DNA from: Toxonevra muliebris
Taxonomy: Eukaryota > Arthropoda > Insecta > Diptera > Pallopteridae
NCBI GenBank assembly: GCA_963691655.1
Contig: OY829329.1
Span: 6,958,708-7,022,707, forward strand
Reading direction: 5' to 3'
DNA: 64,000 nucleotides
This document shows, piece after piece, positions 1 through 11,374 of this stretch (positions are counted from its first letter, which is position 1; every line of letters begins with the position of its first letter). The translations under genes were made by a program, and so were the position numbers. The notes beneath the pieces were generated by a model that was given only the letters and a program-made list of their open reading frames with translations, had not been told where the DNA came from and ran no database searches.

Positions 1-926
1 GGAACGTTCAGGCGGCCCGAAAAAGTTCGAAGATGAAGAATCGAAGGCATTACTCGCAGAAGATTCATGTCAAACGCAACAAGAACTTGCAGAATCTTTA
101 GGAGTTGATCACTCAACCATTTCTAAACGATTAAAAGCATTGGGAATGATTCAAAAGCAAAGAAATTGGGTGCCGTACGAATTGAAGCCGAGAGACGTCG
201 AGCGACGATTTTTCACATGTGAACTGCTGATTGAACGACAGAAAAGAAACGGTTTTCTGCATCGTATTGTGACTGGCGATGAAAAGTGGATACGTTACGA
301 TAACCCAAACCGTAAAAAATCATGGGTACCGGCCGGACATGCATCAACATCAACGGCAAAGCCGAACATCCATGGATCCAAGCTCATGCTGTGTATTTGG
401 TGGGATATGAAAGGTGTCGTGTTTATGAGCTGTTGAAACCGAATGAAACGATCACTGGCGACCGCTACCGACTACAATTGATGCGTTTGAGCCGAGCATT
501 AAAGGATAAGAGGCCAGAATATGAGAATAGACACGACGAAGTTATTCTTCAGCAGGACAATGCTCGGCCGCATGTTGCAAGGCAAGTAAGTAAAAACATA
601 CTTGGAAACGCTGAAATGGGAAGTGCTACCCCACCCGCCGTATTCTCCAGGCATTGTTCCTTCTTTACCACTTCTTACCACTTGTTCCGATCGATGACAC
701 ATGGCCTGGCTGAACGGCACTTCCGTTCTTTCGAAGAACTCAAAAAATGGGTCGATTCGTGGATAGCCTCAAAAGATAAGGAGTTCTTTCGACGCGGAAT
801 CCGTATGCTACCAGAAAGATGGTAAAAGGTTGTGGCTAACGATGGACAATACTTTAAAGAAAATTTATAATCACTTTTTCACAATAAATGTTCAAATTAC
901 GAAAAAAATACGAGTTTATACATTCA
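1..926 (+). mobile_element. mariner element, 5'-truncated by the window edge, broken transposase
   Basis: The + strand encodes a mariner-type transposase, entering inside the N-terminal helix-turn-helix region. Recognisable family blocks are NWVPYELKPRDVE, FLHRIVTGDEKW (first catalytic Asp), LLKPNETI and LAERHFRSFEELKKWVDSW. The frame is broken three times. One base is missing near 421, where the expected VVYYELLK becomes VVFMSC-stop. A small insertion near 585 shifts the frame so that the usual WEVLPHPPYSP block is out of frame. A third lesion near 670 restores the frame and destroys the SDYHLF block. The right end is a terminal inverted repeat ending TATACATTCA at 926, followed by a TA target duplication at 927-928. 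It is very close in sequence to the copy at 5174-6454 and shares its three central lesions. It probably sits inside the Tc1-like relic to its right. It cannot make transposase. Confidence 0.9.
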
Positions 927-928
927 TA

Positions 929-2244
929 CTCCCAATACTTTTTTAATTAAAACAAAAATATGGAGGAAATTTCACGTTTTTGAGGGTATTGATTAAAAGT
1001 ATGTAAAAATAAAAATATTTGTTATGTTTTGAAGATGTAAACTATGATTAATTTGTTTCATAATAGAAAGGTGCCCGTCTCTTAGCCTTTCTTATGGCCG
1101 TTATCTTGAATGGCATAGAGTCGACAAGCACTTGAGGGATATCATTCGTTATTTTTTTAAAACCAAACTTTTTAAGAACTCCAACAAGGGGTTTTTTATT
1201 CTTTGGCATGTTTTGAGCAACATTCCGTTTCATTAGATGACAGAGGGCGGCAGATTCAACAACATTTTGAATCTGCAAACAAATAAGAATCAATAATCTA
1301 ACTTTTTTACTATTTCTAAAGTTATCAAACATTAGGCGTTAATTACTAACTAAACCTTGCCAATTTGCCGTGATGATATGTCGCAAAAATCGTTCCACAA
1401 TTGGCTTACAGCAATTGCTCCATAAAACTTTAGCCATATTTTTGGGCGTTCACAGTCCCTTCAATATAGTACAAGGGACCCATCCAAACAATCTGACTTT
1501 GTGGGAATTTGACTATTTTCACTACACGGTTAACCTTCTATTGCTCTATATCTGAGCAACGAAAGTACCGAAGATTAAATGCGCATAAAAAATTGAGTTT
1601 AATTTGCCCGATCATATAACTTTTCTCGAGTCTGCCAGAGTTCAATTGCTGTAGTTTTTAGTCCATGCCAAGCGATTTGTTTCCATCCATTTCGTCAACA
1701 ACGACTTTTTGGCTGATCATCTCCCATGCAGACCGAACTTTTGTTACTTTCTGCGTAAGTTTTCGACATTTATATTCACGTTGTAATAGCTCTTAAGCTC
1801 AGTCCTTATTGTAACTGCACTTTTGAATCGATAATTTATGGTTTTCTTTCAGTTTATGCCATTTTCTCGCGTATTTGTCTTACATAGTCTTCTTGATCCT
1901 TTTGTCCTTTTAAGCGGGTACAAATTGTTTTTTTTTCTGGATCAGTCCAACAGCAGTCGAATGAAGGCATCAGATTTCTTCAGATATTTAACTTTATGCC
2001 ATTCCTTGATACCTAAGAACAAAAATCTCAACGTTTTGATGGTGCGACAATTGTAAATATTTTGCAGTTGTTTTCGGCACTTTTTCAAAAATTCTTCTTT
2101 TCGCCAAACAAACGCAATAAAAAATGGTACATTCCGCTTAAATACATTCTTAAAACATAAACAAGGGAAATTTGTGCAAAGTTAGGAAATATAACCGAAA
2201 TTGCAGCAGTATTGCAAGTGGTGCGGTTTTTGTGACCGCCAGTG
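929..2244 (-). mobile_element. decayed Tc1-like transposon
   Basis: On the minus strand the end at 2244 begins CACTGGCGGTCACAAAAACC, a Tc1-type terminal repeat, next to a TA at 2245-2246. Reading leftwards there is a heavily mutated transposase. Recognisable remains include a segment near 1440-1500 resembling the 'GPLYYIEGTVNAQKY' part of Tc1 transposases. The last 94 codons (1048-1332) end VLVDSMPFKITAIRKAKRR, which matches the usual Tc1 C-terminus (ESMPRRVAAVIKAKGG-like). The opposite terminal repeat is not seen before the mariner at 926, so the mariner seems to have landed in this element and the rest lies outside the window. The 94-aa open frame is a remnant, not a gene. Confidence 0.65.
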
Positions 2245-2246
2245 TA

Positions 2247-5003
2247 TATGGATAGCGTTATATGAAATTACAAATGCGCACAGTTATCGGGGGGAAAAAA
2301 ACGAAAAAAGTGAATAATTTTAAGCCCCAAAGTATGCTACAGTTTTTTTTTTTGCAGTTAGCGAAAAAAACGAGAAATTGAATAATTTTAAGCCTAAAAG
2401 TATGCCACAGTTTATTTTTTTTTCTTTGGGTCTTTATTTTTATTGAGTAGATTTAACATTCGCAAATTAAAGTAACTATAAATTAAAGTAACTACCTGCC
2501 ATTATAAAATTTACTACGTTTTTTTCTCTCATTTTTAGTTTAAACATTAAACAGCAACAACAAACTATAGTGTTTATTCCTACATATATGCAATAATTTA
2601 AATTGTCTGGCATAAATCTTTGGCGACACTTTTAATGCCAAAAAAAAATATTTGATATTTTATTTACGTTTTGCTTTGTTTTTGTATGCATATTTCTGTT
2701 GTCGTGGTTGTTATTGTTGTAAAAAGCAGGCCGTTTTTATTTGCACCAACATTTTTGATTCTTTCTCTTACTTTACGAGCGTAAATTTATAACAGGCGAT
2801 GTAATAAATTTTAAATGCTATTTTAGTTTTTTTTTTTGCAAAACAAATTTAAATGTTTTGTGGATAAAAGATTGCTTTAAAAATCCTAGCCCCGAAAGGT
2901 ATGCTGTAAAAAATTTGCGTCTTTAATTACTTTATGCCAAATAAAAGAAACATATTTTATGATTTGTTTTACGTTCAGCAGTGTGGCGAAACTTTTTAAA
3001 TTACTTTAAATAAAATTTTTATTATGTTTGCCTGTTTTTTTTATTTAACTTTTCCGTTATTTTTTTTTTTTGTGTTTTTGTGTGTTTGTGTAGAAAGAGC
3101 GTGCAAAAGCCTACAGAGCCATCTGCATTGTGTTTAGTAGCTAGACATAAAAACATGAAGGCGCTATGCGATTACTATACAAACAAGTCTTAAAGAGAAG
3201 TAAAAAATTTTATTCTACTCTGATGCCAAAAACTTGAAAAGAAGTTCGACAATTGTTTCTCCTTTTTTATTATTGTTGTTGCTGTGGTTTAGTTTTATAG
3301 AGCCTAAAAGCTTTCTAACAATTTAAAATAATTAAAATATGAAGACATTTGCAAGTTCTAATGGAATTTTTAAGTGTTTGTTTTTAATGTATTTCTTTCC
3401 GTATTTTGTTTACCAAAATTCAGCAATTTTCAGTTATTCCCTAGCAATAAAAATTGTAAACATTTTCTCTATAAATTCTAAAATGTTTCCAATCATAATA
3501 TTGACAAATATGTACCAATATTCCACAATTCACAAAAATATGCCAAACATTTCACTTTACAATTTTTTCAGCTCACATAAAAGCAGCACACACTCACATG
3601 TACACCTACCTGGACGCACACACACGTCCCAACTTCTGGTCTACTTTAAGGTCATAAATTACTTTTAACATTTACCAAATTACATATGTACGAGTTGCTA
3701 CTAAACCATGACATATTTCGCTTACGGGAGATTAGCAATGTTATATGCCTAAAAGCATGCTATAGCAACAACTATTTCAGAGAAATGAAGAGTATACATA
3801 AAAGCCAAATAGCAGCCAGCACGCCGCGTTCATGCATATTTACATGTGTGTGTGTGTGTGTATGTGTGTGTATGTGTGTGAGTGTGTGTGTGAAGAGAAA
3901 GTGTGTTTGAGGGAGTGTATATGAAAGACTATGTGTCTTTGCATTTAACAATGCAGCACAGCATTCATGAACGTTGCAGTTTCATTGCGTTGTGCGTTAC
4001 GTTATGTGCATGCATTTTTTTTCATAAAGAGAAACGTGTACTTAAAATTTTTGTTGCATTTTGAATTTTTAAATAGTAAACAAAAAAGGAAAAACAAGAA
4101 ATATAAATACCAAAAGCTAAAAGCATACTTTTAGGGTTAATGGTATGTGTTTGTATGAACTTATTTAAACATAATTCATTTAATTAACATTTTTTAGTAA
4201 AAATATTTCAGTTTGAGTTAAAAAACTTTCCTTATTTACTAGCTTAATATATAAATCTTAAACATTTTTTGCTCATATCTAAATTTAATTCAATGCCTGA
4301 AAGTATGCAATATTAAAATGAAATGTTTTAAGTTGCAACTTTTTTTCATGCGTAAACTCAATTCCCATTATTATTTCAGTTGCAAGTGTATTCGTCAGTT
4401 TACATTTATTGTATATTTTCTGCATTCAATGAGAAAGTAAAAACTCAAACTCTGAAGTTATTTGCTTATAATAAAATTATGTGGAAAAGTTTTATTTTTA
4501 ACTTTTTGTATTCTGCTTTTTGTTATTCTATAATTTGTTTATTTTTTGATTCAATAAAAATGCAAGTTTTTGTTTTTTTTTTTTTTTTTCTTTATTGCAG
4601 TTCAACTGTTTTTCTGTTCAATTGCACGTTTTTGTGTGAATGAGTTTTCTCTCTTTGTGTATAAATATTTAATATAAGTTTCCATTCGTTCGTATTTGTA
4701 TTCCTGGGAAATTTTATTTTATTTCAAAGCTTTGTTTTGTGCAAAATTTACTCAAGCATTTGGGAAATTTATATGTTTTATAAATATATTAATTATAACT
4801 TTCTGTTTTAAGTAATTAATATATAGATGTATGTATGTATGTATTCCTTTATATATTTCTAAAGCATTTTGACTTTAATTAACTTTAGATGTTTTTAGTT
4901 CGAAATATTTTTAGCTTTTTATTATTTTTCATTTACTAAGATTTTGTTCTTCTTTTCATCTAATAATTACACTGAAAACCGGAATTTACTAAAAAAAAAA
5001 AAA
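2247..5003. other. AT-rich non-coding DNA with dispersed AAAGTATGC motifs
   Basis: I see no credible gene here. The stretch holds homopolymer T runs, a (TG)n microsatellite at about 3846-3893, ATGT repeats near 4827-4843, and six copies of the dispersed AAAGTATGC motif (2325, 2392, 2889, 3747, 4116, 4295). The first two copies lie in a roughly 68-bp imperfect tandem duplication (about 2297-2417). Open frames here are short and compositionally random. Confidence 0.6.
3846..3893 (+). repeat. (TG)n microsatellite
   Basis: Nearly pure TG dinucleotides with occasional TATG interruptions. Confidence 0.9.
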
Positions 5004-5166
5004 AGCTCAAGAGTTTTGAAAGTTGATCTTGTATAATTCGAGTACGCTGAACAAGATGGCGTTTTAAGTTTTTTCTATAAAAAAAAATCATCTGCGTATA
5101 GAAACACTGCACAATGGAATTGGCCAAAACGAAAAGCTCAAGAGTTTTGAAAGTGGATCTTATATT
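5004..5166 (+). repeat. two direct copies of a roughly 32-bp sequence
   Basis: AGCTCAAGAGTTTTGAAAGT occurs at 5004 and again at 5135, each followed by a similar GATCTT(G/A)TAT stretch. The mariner copy begins a few bases after the second. The origin is not recognised; it may be part of an older element. Confidence 0.7.
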
Positions 5167-5173
5167 AAGAGTA

Positions 5174-6454
5174 TGAATGTATAAACTCGAATTTTTATCA
5201 TAATTTGGACATTTATTGTGAAAAAGTGATTATAAATTTATCCTTTAAAGTATAGTCCATCGTTAGCCACAGCCTTTTCCCATCATTCTGGTAGCATACG
5301 GACTCCGCGTCGAAAGAACTCCTTATCTTTTGAGGCTATCCACGAATCGACCCATTTTTTGAGTTCTTCGAAAGAACGGAAGTGCCGTTCAGCCAGGCCA
5401 TGTGTCATCGATCGGAACAAGTGGTAAGAAGTGGTAAAGAAGGAACAATGCCTGGAGAATACGGCGGGTGGGGTAGCACTTCCCATTTCAGCGTTTCCAA
5501 GTATGTTTTTACTTACTTGCCTTGCAACATGCGGCCGAGCATTGTCCTGCTGAAGAATAACTTCGTCGTGTCTATTCTCATATTCTGGCCTCTTATCCTT
5601 TAATGCTCGGCTCAAACGCATCAATTGTAGTCGGTAGCGGTCGCCAGTGATTGTTTCATTCGGTTTCAACAGCTCATAAACACGACACCTTTCATATCCC
5701 ACCAAATACACAGCATGAGCTTGGATCCATGGATGTTCGGCTTTGCCGTTGATGTTGATGCATGTCCGGCCGGTACCCATGATTTTTTACGGTTTGGGTT
5801 ATCGTAACGTATCCACTTTTCATCGCCAGTCACAATACGATGCAGAAAACCTTTTCTTTTCTGTCATTCAATCAGCAGTTCACATGTGAAAAATCGTCTC
5901 GTTCGACGTCTCTCGGCTTCAATTCGTACGGCACCCAATTTCCTTGCTTTTGAATCATTCCCAATGCTTTTAATCGTTTATAAATGGTTGATTGATCAAC
6001 TCCTAAAGATTCTGCAAGTTCTTGTTGCGTTTGACATGAATCTTTTGCGAGTAATGCCTTCGATTCTTCATCTTCGAACTTTTTCGGGCCGCCTGAACGT
6101 TCCCTGTCTTCAACATCAAAATCACCACTTTTGAAACGGGCATACCACACCTGACACATTCTAACGTCTATAGCACAGTCAGGATAAGCTTCAGTGAATA
6201 AACGATGTGCTGCAGTTGCGTTTTTCATTAAATGGAAGAAGCAAATTAAAACTTCCCGCAAATGTTGGTTTGTTGGCACGAAATTCGACATTTTCAGCTA
6301 TAGTAAAACACTTTTGTAAAATTATGAAAATTATTTGACAGATCAATCCGTATAGAATTTTTGGTGCTCTTCGAGATAGAATAGCTGTCAATGTCAAACA
6401 AATGGCGCGTACGATAGATATGAAGTTAGTCACAATTACGAGTTTATACATTCA
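5174..6454 (-). mobile_element. full-length mariner element with broken transposase
   Basis: The element is 1281 bp with matching terminal repeats: TGAATGTATAAACTCG from 5174, and its inverse ending at 6454. Both ends are flanked by TA (5172-5173 and 6455-6456). On the minus strand the transposase starts at the ATG at 6289-6291 (MSNFVPTNQHLREVL...) and shows the paired helix-turn-helix DNA-binding region and a GDFDVEDRERSGGPKKFED linker. A 2-bp insertion near 5899 ends that frame after 139 codons. The catalytic half (5283-5780) carries the same three lesions as the mariner at the window start. The 2-bp insertion is private to this copy. Length and ends are those of a typical mariner; the product would be inactive. 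Confidence 0.93.
5872..6291 (-). pseudogene. mariner transposase N-terminal half (HTH region)
   Basis: This 139-codon open frame encodes the DNA-binding half of a mariner transposase. It starts MSNFVPTN, has the first helix-turn-helix in about residues 10-55 (HLMKNATAAHRLFTEAYPD) and the second at about 85-115 (QTQQELAESLGVDQSTIYKR), then the WVPYELKPRDVER linker. It ends at a frameshift just before the catalytic domain, so no DDD triad is joined to it. It could yield only a DNA-binding fragment. It is part of the element at 5174-6454. Confidence 0.85.
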
Positions 6455-6474
6455 TACTGGGTCCCTTTTCGTCC

Positions 6475-7023
6475 CCTACTGCCTAATGCCTCTACTCTAA
6501 GCACTTGTAAACGAGCATGCTCCGAGTATTGGCATCCTGCGTCAATGCGAGCATGTCCTTATAAGCCAGGGTGGTCAGATTCATCAACGTATCGATGACC
6601 CAAGATTTGCCAGCCTTCTGCTCGCCAACGGCCAACGCTGGTCATTGGCACAGTAAGTGCGCCGTCGTTTGCAGCACCTACAGACACAACCTACAGGTAT
6701 CATCCTCAACAAGTTTCATCTTCTTGAGGTGATACCTGAAGGAACCGTGACCTGTAGCCAGCTCAAGGTCTTCCGGTTTAGTCCGACAACTTTGGCTGAC
6801 TCACTGCACGACCACTTCCGGCCGTCTTTGCCTGCCTGCAGTCACTGGCCTCTTTCCATCTTTTACAATGTTCAGATTTTATCCACTGTCTTATCAGGCC
6901 CTCCACCAATCCATCACCAATGGCCATGCAAGGTTCTGATCCACAAAACTCATCTGCTGAGACTTTTTTAGCCAAAAAAAAAATCAAAAAATAGAAAATA
7001 AAAATTTTTCTACATGGCACCAC
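6475..7023 (-). mobile_element. R1/LOA/I-type LINE 3' fragment (RNase H tether and Cys box)
   Basis: On the minus strand the segment starting SADEFCGSEPCMAIGDGLVEG, followed by a Trp-Ile and a CRQAK block (about 6820-6960), matches the region after RNase H in insect non-LTR polymerases. A mutated C-terminal box follows (LVEDDTCRLCL near 6690-6720, then DTLMNLTTLAYKDML near 6540-6590). Stops interrupt the frame, so this is a pseudogene fragment. The 3' end lies near 6475, just beside the mariner. The 81-codon frame starting MVPCRKIFIF is this fragment with a non-homologous start. Confidence 0.65.
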
Positions 7024-7215
7024 CTCTTGGCTGGCAATGGCAAACCTCCAAGAGTAAAAAAATGCCTATGAAAAGCTTTTCAGTTTGCCGTTCGGATTCG
7101 GCATAAAACTGTAGGTCCCTTCCATTCGTGTATAAATATAACTCACACAACATGAATGGATGCGAAAAGCTCGGCCTTGGCCCCCCATGGGCTGTTGTGC
7201 CATGATAGTAGTAGT
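7024..7215. repeat. degenerate dispersed repeat (GCCGTTCGG / CTGTAGGTCCC signature)
   Basis: The order GGCAATGGCAAACCTCC, GCCGTTCGGATTCGGC, ACTGTAGGTCCCTTCC and AAAAGCTCGGCC resembles a repeat that is widespread in tephritid and other insect genomes. The family assignment rests on memory and is uncertain. No open frame is seen. Confidence 0.4.
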
Positions 7216-9279
7216 GGTATTATTAATGAAGGCAGGTGGGGAAGTTGAAGACGGAGGAATCTGGGGAGCTAAAACATTATAATATAAATTTCGAATAATA
7301 TTTGTCTAACTTTGAATCAATGATCATGCACAAAACCATATTTCAAAGATTTTTAAGAATATTTGTCTGAAAGCGAATGGTCATGCCTAAAAGTATGCTA
7401 TATAAATATTAAAGCGTCATTATAAAACTATGTCAAAAAGTATTATGTAAACATTTTCGAAAGAGAATGAAGGAGAATTGAGGGGTTAAAGGCATGAGGA
7501 GCTAAAATAATGTAACAGAAATTTTCAAGAATTCCAATTCAGCGAATACATACTTTCACTCAATTGCCTTACCGAAAATTATGCAAGAAAATTTTTAGCG
7601 GAATTCGTTTATCTAAAACTAAATGATCTTTGCTATAAATTTGCAGCGGAAATTTAATAGATAGTGAATCTTCTCTGAAAATGCACTACAAATAAAAATT
7701 TTGCGGATATATCATAATAGACAAAAGGGCAGGCAACACTGATTCATCCCATAGACATAATTCAAAAAATTCATAATGTCAAAACCAAACATTTTTGATG
7801 CCATTTTAAAGATAATAAGTATTCCAATTTAGAAAATCCCAAAGATCTTGGCAAAAAAATAATTAGTGTGGGTGCTAAAAGTCGGCCAATTTTTTATAAA
7901 AATGTGGGATCGTTCGATTTAAGTTTTTTAGTCCGCTGAGTAAAATACATCTTAAAATTAAGTTTTTAATAATATCCTGCCGAAAGTTCCATTCCTGTGT
8001 TTACAATTTATTAGGAAAATTTTTGATGTTATTTTTTATTCACGATTTAAAAAGCCATTGCATTGCATTGTTTCTAAAGTTAAGCATTTTTGAAAATACA
8101 AAAACTGAAAATTGGTCAATTTTGGTAGAGAAAACTAGAAAATATGTGAAAATAAACTTCTGGATTTTTCCTCAATTTTAGAAGGCACCTTTCTTTATCG
8201 GCAAATGCAAAAACATCCTCCGCTTTCAGGAAATAATACAATTTAATTAAATAAGTGTGAACATGATTTTTTTCAACTAAAATTTTGTTAACCCTAAAAG
8301 TATACAATCATGCTGAAAAATGACTAAAAGTGTAAAAAGTTACATTCATTAATATTGTTTTTATGTCAACATTAAAGGATGTCAATGAAAATTCTTTAAA
8401 ATAAAAGGAAAAGTTCAATATCAAAGTAACTAAATGAAATAAATTTCTTGATGATTAAACCGATCATTATAATTTAAGTTTAGTAAGTAACGAAACCTAA
8501 AAAAGGCTGCTCAAAACTGACTTCAGATTTAAGTTAAGAAACCTAAAATTTAATAACACACTTTTCAAATTTCATCGAAATCAGAGCGGTCCTTCTAATT
8601 TTGTCCCGTCGTTGTATGTGATCAAATAACTGTGAAGGCGTCTGAAAAATCCCCAAATGTAGTAGTCAATAAATAAAAATGCCTAAAAGTATACTGTAAA
8701 TTTTTTTTTGGAAAATATTTATAAATACCAATAACGTTGGACAGTGCTGGGTAGGGGGAAGGCCCCGAAGCCAACTTCTCAGAAGACTTAAACGTTTTAT
8801 TGATAGAACGTAACTAAGCTGCTTACTTTGAAAAATCATTTCTTGATGCTTTTGTAAGATTTCTACTCCCTGACTCTGGACCCTGAGAATCATAGAAGCT
8901 CAATAGAAAGTTCTAAAGTTAAGTAATTTTTCTTTAATTTTATCATTTATCTTGCATGAAATATCTGAACACATTCTCGATTGTAATATTCTAGTTTCTT
9001 AAAACTCACATGGTTTATAGGATCAATGCAGAAGCTAAGCTCTATACACAGAAGTATCTGGAATAAGCTTCGGTTATTTATACCCGGCTTAGTTTCACTT
9101 GTTTTTATTACAATCCATTCAATTCATAGTGCAAGAGTACACAAGAATTTGTATCAATATTATCATTATTATTTTTGTAAGCACAAAAAAGTATGCTTCA
9201 TAAAAATTGTTACAAAACATTAAATGCTTATAAATATGTATACATAACTTAATTTACACACGCATACAAAACTCATGTT
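7216..9279. other. AT-rich non-coding DNA
   Basis: No gene is recognised. The stretch contains dispersed AAAGTATGC-type motifs at 7385, 8291, 8681 and 9185, and otherwise unremarkable AT-rich sequence with scattered stops in all frames. Confidence 0.55.
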
Positions 9280-9892
9280 TATACCCAACGGGAAAGGAAG
9301 CGCTCCAAAAGCGCTTTTTTTACCTACAATGGAGCGCTCCTCTGCCAGCATTAAGCGCTCTCTCTTTATAGTACAGCTCATATACTTTTTACATTGCATG
9401 TCATAGGAAGTAAGCGCTCACATCAAGCTTCCTGGAAGCGGTAAAAAAGCGCTCCTAGGAAACGCAAAAGGAGCACTTTTGGAAAACCTTTTGGGAAGAA
9501 CAATTCTATTAGAGAGAGTAGCCACTCGACCTACATATACTACATACATTTATCATTTTTATTTATTATATTTACATACATACATACATTCAAATATAAA
9601 AAAATAAAATCCAAAATTATGCTTCACTAAACATTGGTGTTTGGTGAAACACAAAAATGTCTCAATACTTAATCAACTTATTTTGTACAAAAAAGTACAA
9701 AAATCATTCAATATTTTTTCTATTCGTTTGACTGCTTCCACCTAACCTTCCTTGGAAGCGCTCTTTTGCATACTTGAAAGCGCTTCCGGGAAACTCAATG
9801 TCAGCGCTTTCTACTAGCTTCCACGAGAGCACAAAGAGAGCGCTCTCAAAGAGCTTTTTCGGGTAGCGCCTCAAATTTTCTCGTTGGGTATA
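9280..9892. mobile_element. MITE with 16-bp terminal inverted repeats and repeated AGCGCT palindromes
   Basis: The left end TATACCCAACGGGAAA (9280-9295) is repeated inverted at the right end (9877-9892) with one mismatch. Both flanking arms, about 9297-9480 and 9755-9870, are packed with the self-complementary hexamer AGCGCT, usually as AAGCGCTC or GAGCGCTC: roughly ten copies near 9299, 9310, 9334, 9353, 9412, 9447, 9757, 9779, 9804 and 9840. The central part is AT-rich with ATAC repeats. No open frame of note is present. Terminal repeats plus subterminal palindromes suggest a non-autonomous DNA transposon whose transposase binds AGCGCT. The superfamily is not determined and the target duplication is ambiguous because of flanking TATA. 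Confidence 0.7.
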
Positions 9893-11374
9893 TACATTGT
9901 ATAGACATATGTATGTTTGTATGTATGCACGATTATTATGCCCATGTCACCACAAGGATTATTTTGAATTACACAAAGCAAAAAGAAAAAAAAAGTAACG
10001 AACCAAATACAGTATGAAATCTTAACAATATCCAAAAAGGTTGTATTTAAATTTTAAAAAGGAAAAAATTTTAAGTAATAATAAAAATTCCAAATGCAAA
10101 AATGAATACAAATATTTTTAAATTTCTCTCCAGTGTACGTTACTTTTCTTAGACACAGAACCAAAGAGCAAACACAACAGGAATACGATATACAAAACAA
10201 AACCAAGCATGTCTAGGAATTGCAAGAATAGCAACAGCTACAGCAGTAGTAAAACTTACGCTAGAATAGCTATTCGAAACAAAACACGCTCGACTACCAA
10301 GAGTACAAGTGCTCGTGCTGGAGACATTTTAAAAATGCCTTCCCACATTTCTACTTACCTACCTCTACATACATATATGCATAATGTATATGTGTATGTA
10401 TGCAAATCATTGACCACAATTAAGTTGTTGCCTGCTTGCCGCTGCTATGGCCGCTTGATACGCTGTATTGTTTTAATGAATGGAAATAAGACCTATACTT
10501 TTAATAGCAGCAGCAGCAGCAGCAGCAACAACAGAAAACCTCAAACTAGCAACGAAAACTAAAAGTGAGAACAATATAACAGAAATACAACGACAAAAAA
10601 AATTATATTTAAAATTGTGATAGTAACCACATGTTGTGGCATTCACACACAGTCACACACACTCGAACAAACAAACAGACATATAAACAGACAACATGAC
10701 ATTTGAATGGCATGAAAAAGGACATGTGAATGTTTAGTAAACGACAGCATACAGTGTCTAGTGTACGTGATGTTGGTGTTGTTCAAATGACTTGCTGGCA
10801 GTAGCAGCACAAATTAAATTGCGAAATTTTTGGTTTCGTTTCGTTTTTTTTTTTTTCTTTTTTTTGTTTACTTGCTTGCTGCTTTTTGTAATGCATTTCG
10901 GAACACGTTCCATGCAGTGTGCCGCAAATAAAATAAATGCAGTAAACATTTTTTTTATTTAAATACCTAAATGTATGCTATAAATTGCATGGCATTTTCA
11001 GTTGCATTTAAAATTTTCTATTTGCAAATTATAGCGGAAATATTAAAATATAATTTTTGGTTTTTCACCATTTTTAGTTAATTGTTGGTCTGATTGTTTC
11101 CTGCTGCGAGAATAATTAGCAACAAATATAGCTGCTGAAAACCACAGAAGCATAATTTTATATAGCGTCATGAATAATTTTTATTGATTGAATATTTTTT
11201 TATACTTCGTTTCACAGAGAAACTCCAGCAGTAGCGCTGAAAAAGAACATAGCTGTGACCCTCAGTGAATTCAAAAATTGAGGAAAGAGAGAGTTACATA
11301 TTTTTTGTTACTTCAAAAAGTTTCAAAATTCAAGAGAAAAGATATGTTGCTCTGATTGTATAACCTAAAGTATT
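9893..11374. other. non-coding DNA with microsatellites
   Basis: No gene is recognised. The 117-codon frame at 10209-10562 is Ser/Asn-rich low complexity (it includes a CAG run at 10506-10530) and has no conserved features. Motif copy at 10965. Short (CA)n and T-run sequences are present. Confidence 0.55.

Noticed and set aside
499..720. 73-codon frame antisense to the mariner (also 5382-5603)
   Set aside because: Shadow of the transposase, present in both copies only because the element is repeated.
1048..1332. 94-codon minus-strand frame as a small host gene
   Set aside because: It matches the C-terminal end of Tc1-type transposases and lies in a decayed element.
10209..10562. 117-codon Ser/Asn/Thr-rich frame
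   Set aside because: Low complexity with a CAG run; no conserved feature, no splice context.
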